DNA of 7,468 nucleotides, taken from the NCBI GenBank assembly GCA_021157805.1, contig JAGGVW010000181.1, positions 1 through 7,468 on the forward strand. Direction: 5' to 3'. The notes under the pieces are model-generated. The model was not told where the DNA came from, did no database searches, and saw only the letters and a program-made list of their open reading frames with translations. A program made the position numbers and the translations under genes. Positions 6,925 through 7,468 of this stretch are shown here, one piece after another; the stretch's first letter is position 1, and every line of letters begins with the position of its first letter. Origin of the DNA: a bacterium (GTDB taxonomy: Bacteria > Ratteibacteria > UBA8468 > B48-G9 > JAFGKM01).

Positions 6925-6950
6925 TTAGGACCGGGTTCTAATATTTTTCT
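6925..6950 (+). terminator. Intrinsic terminator of the efflux operon
   Basis: TTAGGAC (6925-6931) can pair with GTTCTAA (6935-6941) to form a 7-bp stem with one G-U pair and a CGG loop. It is followed at once by TATTTTTCT. It starts 4 nt after the operon's last stop codon. The stem is short and only moderately stable. The T-tract overlaps the final codons and stop of the convergent minus-strand gene. On the opposite strand the hairpin is followed by CAAATTATT, a poor U-tract, so it mainly serves the plus strand. Confidence 0.6.
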
Positions 6951-7468
6951 GGTGGATACCAATCCCATATTGGTAATTCTTTATTATCAAGAGGGCAGGG
7001 GCCTCTTGGAGTTATCCATTCATGATTTGGAAATCTCGGGCAATCAAATCTTGTTCCTTTTTTAGCAAGGTCAATTGGGCATTTATGGTAAAGAAAATGG
7101 AATACTTCAAAAACCTGACAGCCATCTGATATTCTTCCGCAGTTTGTGCAGGTAAATTTAGGAATTAAAGCAACCCCTATAATCGGGAAATAACCATCAA
7201 ATCTCACTCTCCCATTGCATTTTATACAGGTTGAATTATCAAACCTTGCAAAGTTAATTTTTTCAAACCTTATTTTTTTATATTCTGGATTGAACTCATC
7301 TCTGTAATTATCTGGCATGAAAATCATCTTTGGTAAGGTTAAACCCATTTTATCTGTTTTATCATATACTTTTACTATGTATTTAATTATATATTTTGGA
7401 AATTTGCTTTCCTGTAAATTTTTTGCTGCATTGTATGAACCACTCATTGTAATGTAAATAAGTCCAGT
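6938..7468 (-). CDS. Cysteine-rich probable metal-binding protein, unknown function (5' end outside window)
   Basis: The frame ends in TAG at 6940-6938 and stays open to the right edge, giving 176 visible codons. There is an ATG at 7447-7445, but no Shine-Dalgarno precedes it and the seven codons before it (TGLIYIT) are also open, so the real start is probably outside. Counted from that Met, the N-terminal part (1-70) is mixed and basic with no clear domain. From residue 74 there are eight cysteines: C74/C77 (CIKC) and C100/C103 (CTNC) form two CxxC knuckles 22 residues apart, as in a zinc ribbon or rubredoxin-like fold. C110, C123, C136 and C151, with several histidines (H117, H121, H142), could make a second site. 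The tail WITPRGPCPLDNKELPIWDWYPP is rich in proline and tryptophan. I do not recognise the family. It converges on the efflux operon and shares its terminator region. Confidence 0.65.
   Translation of the reverse strand, partial: TGLIYITMSGSYNAAKNLQESKFPKYIIKYIVKVYDKTDKMGLTLPKMIFMPDNYRDEFNPEYKKIRFEKINFARFDNSTCIKCNGRVRFDGYFPIIGVALIPKFTCTNCGRISDGCQVFEVFHFLYHKCPIDLAKKGTRFDCPRFPNHEWITPRGPCPLDNKELPIWDWYPPEKY

Noticed and set aside
6856..7065. Plus-strand 69-codon ORF running from the permease end into the cysteine-rich gene.
   Set aside because: It begins inside the permease gene in another frame and crosses the terminator hairpin. The minus-strand frame, with its CxxC pairs, is the better reading.
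1..7468. CRISPR arrays, tRNA or rRNA genes, insertion sequences, phage or toxin-antitoxin modules.
   Set aside because: I saw no regularly spaced repeats, no cloverleaf or rRNA-like segments, no transposase or integrase motifs and no terminal inverted repeats on either strand.

Overview
The window comes from an AT-rich, diderm (outer-membrane) bacterium. Ile ATA and Arg AGA codons are common, and it carries a lipoprotein-type outer-membrane efflux channel. No RNA gene or mobile element is visible, so the lineage must be judged from protein families. From memory of those families, three proteins resemble versions common in Planctomycetes and related PVC/Omnitrophota-type lineages: the channel (an 'ADR' N-terminal segment and a QPILKGAGR...LTQSERD block), the adaptor (a VHE...PDLNVY segment) and the zinc-ribbon protein at the left edge. 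This is a recollection, not a search, and the taxonomy is tentative.

Layout, left to right. (1) Positions 3-323, plus strand: the C-terminal part of a zinc-ribbon/two-TM membrane protein cut by the left edge. (2) Positions 356-1531, minus strand: a complete metal-dependent amidohydrolase, noticeably less AT-rich than the genes to its right. Just upstream of it, and overlapping its start codon, is a small minus-strand reading frame (1524-1681). It is read as one piece only if the ribosome slips -1 at a perfect A-AAA-AAG heptamer, or if one A is missing from the A6 run. (3) The 262-nt divergent region 1532-1793 holds that small frame plus overlapping divergent promoter candidates: an exact extended -10 on the plus strand, and a -35/-10 pair with 17-nt spacing on the minus strand. 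Both sit on a short inverted repeat. (4) Positions 1794-6920, plus strand: a tight four-gene operon coding for an outer-membrane channel lipoprotein, a periplasmic adaptor with a very long coiled coil, an ABC ATPase and a MacB/FtsX-type permease. Consecutive genes overlap by 35, 14 and 11 nt. (5) A hairpin with a T-tract at 6925-6950 ends the operon. It lies across the 3' end of (6), a convergent minus-strand gene for a cysteine-rich protein of unknown function, which stays open to the right edge of the window.

The four operon genes together make a complete MacAB-TolC-like tripartite machine. The ATPase dimer drives two copies of the permease, the adaptor bridges the periplasm, and the channel opens the outer membrane. 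The substrate cannot be read from the sequence. The amidohydrolase on the other side of the divergent region has no visible functional link to the pump, although their promoters appear to compete for the same DNA.
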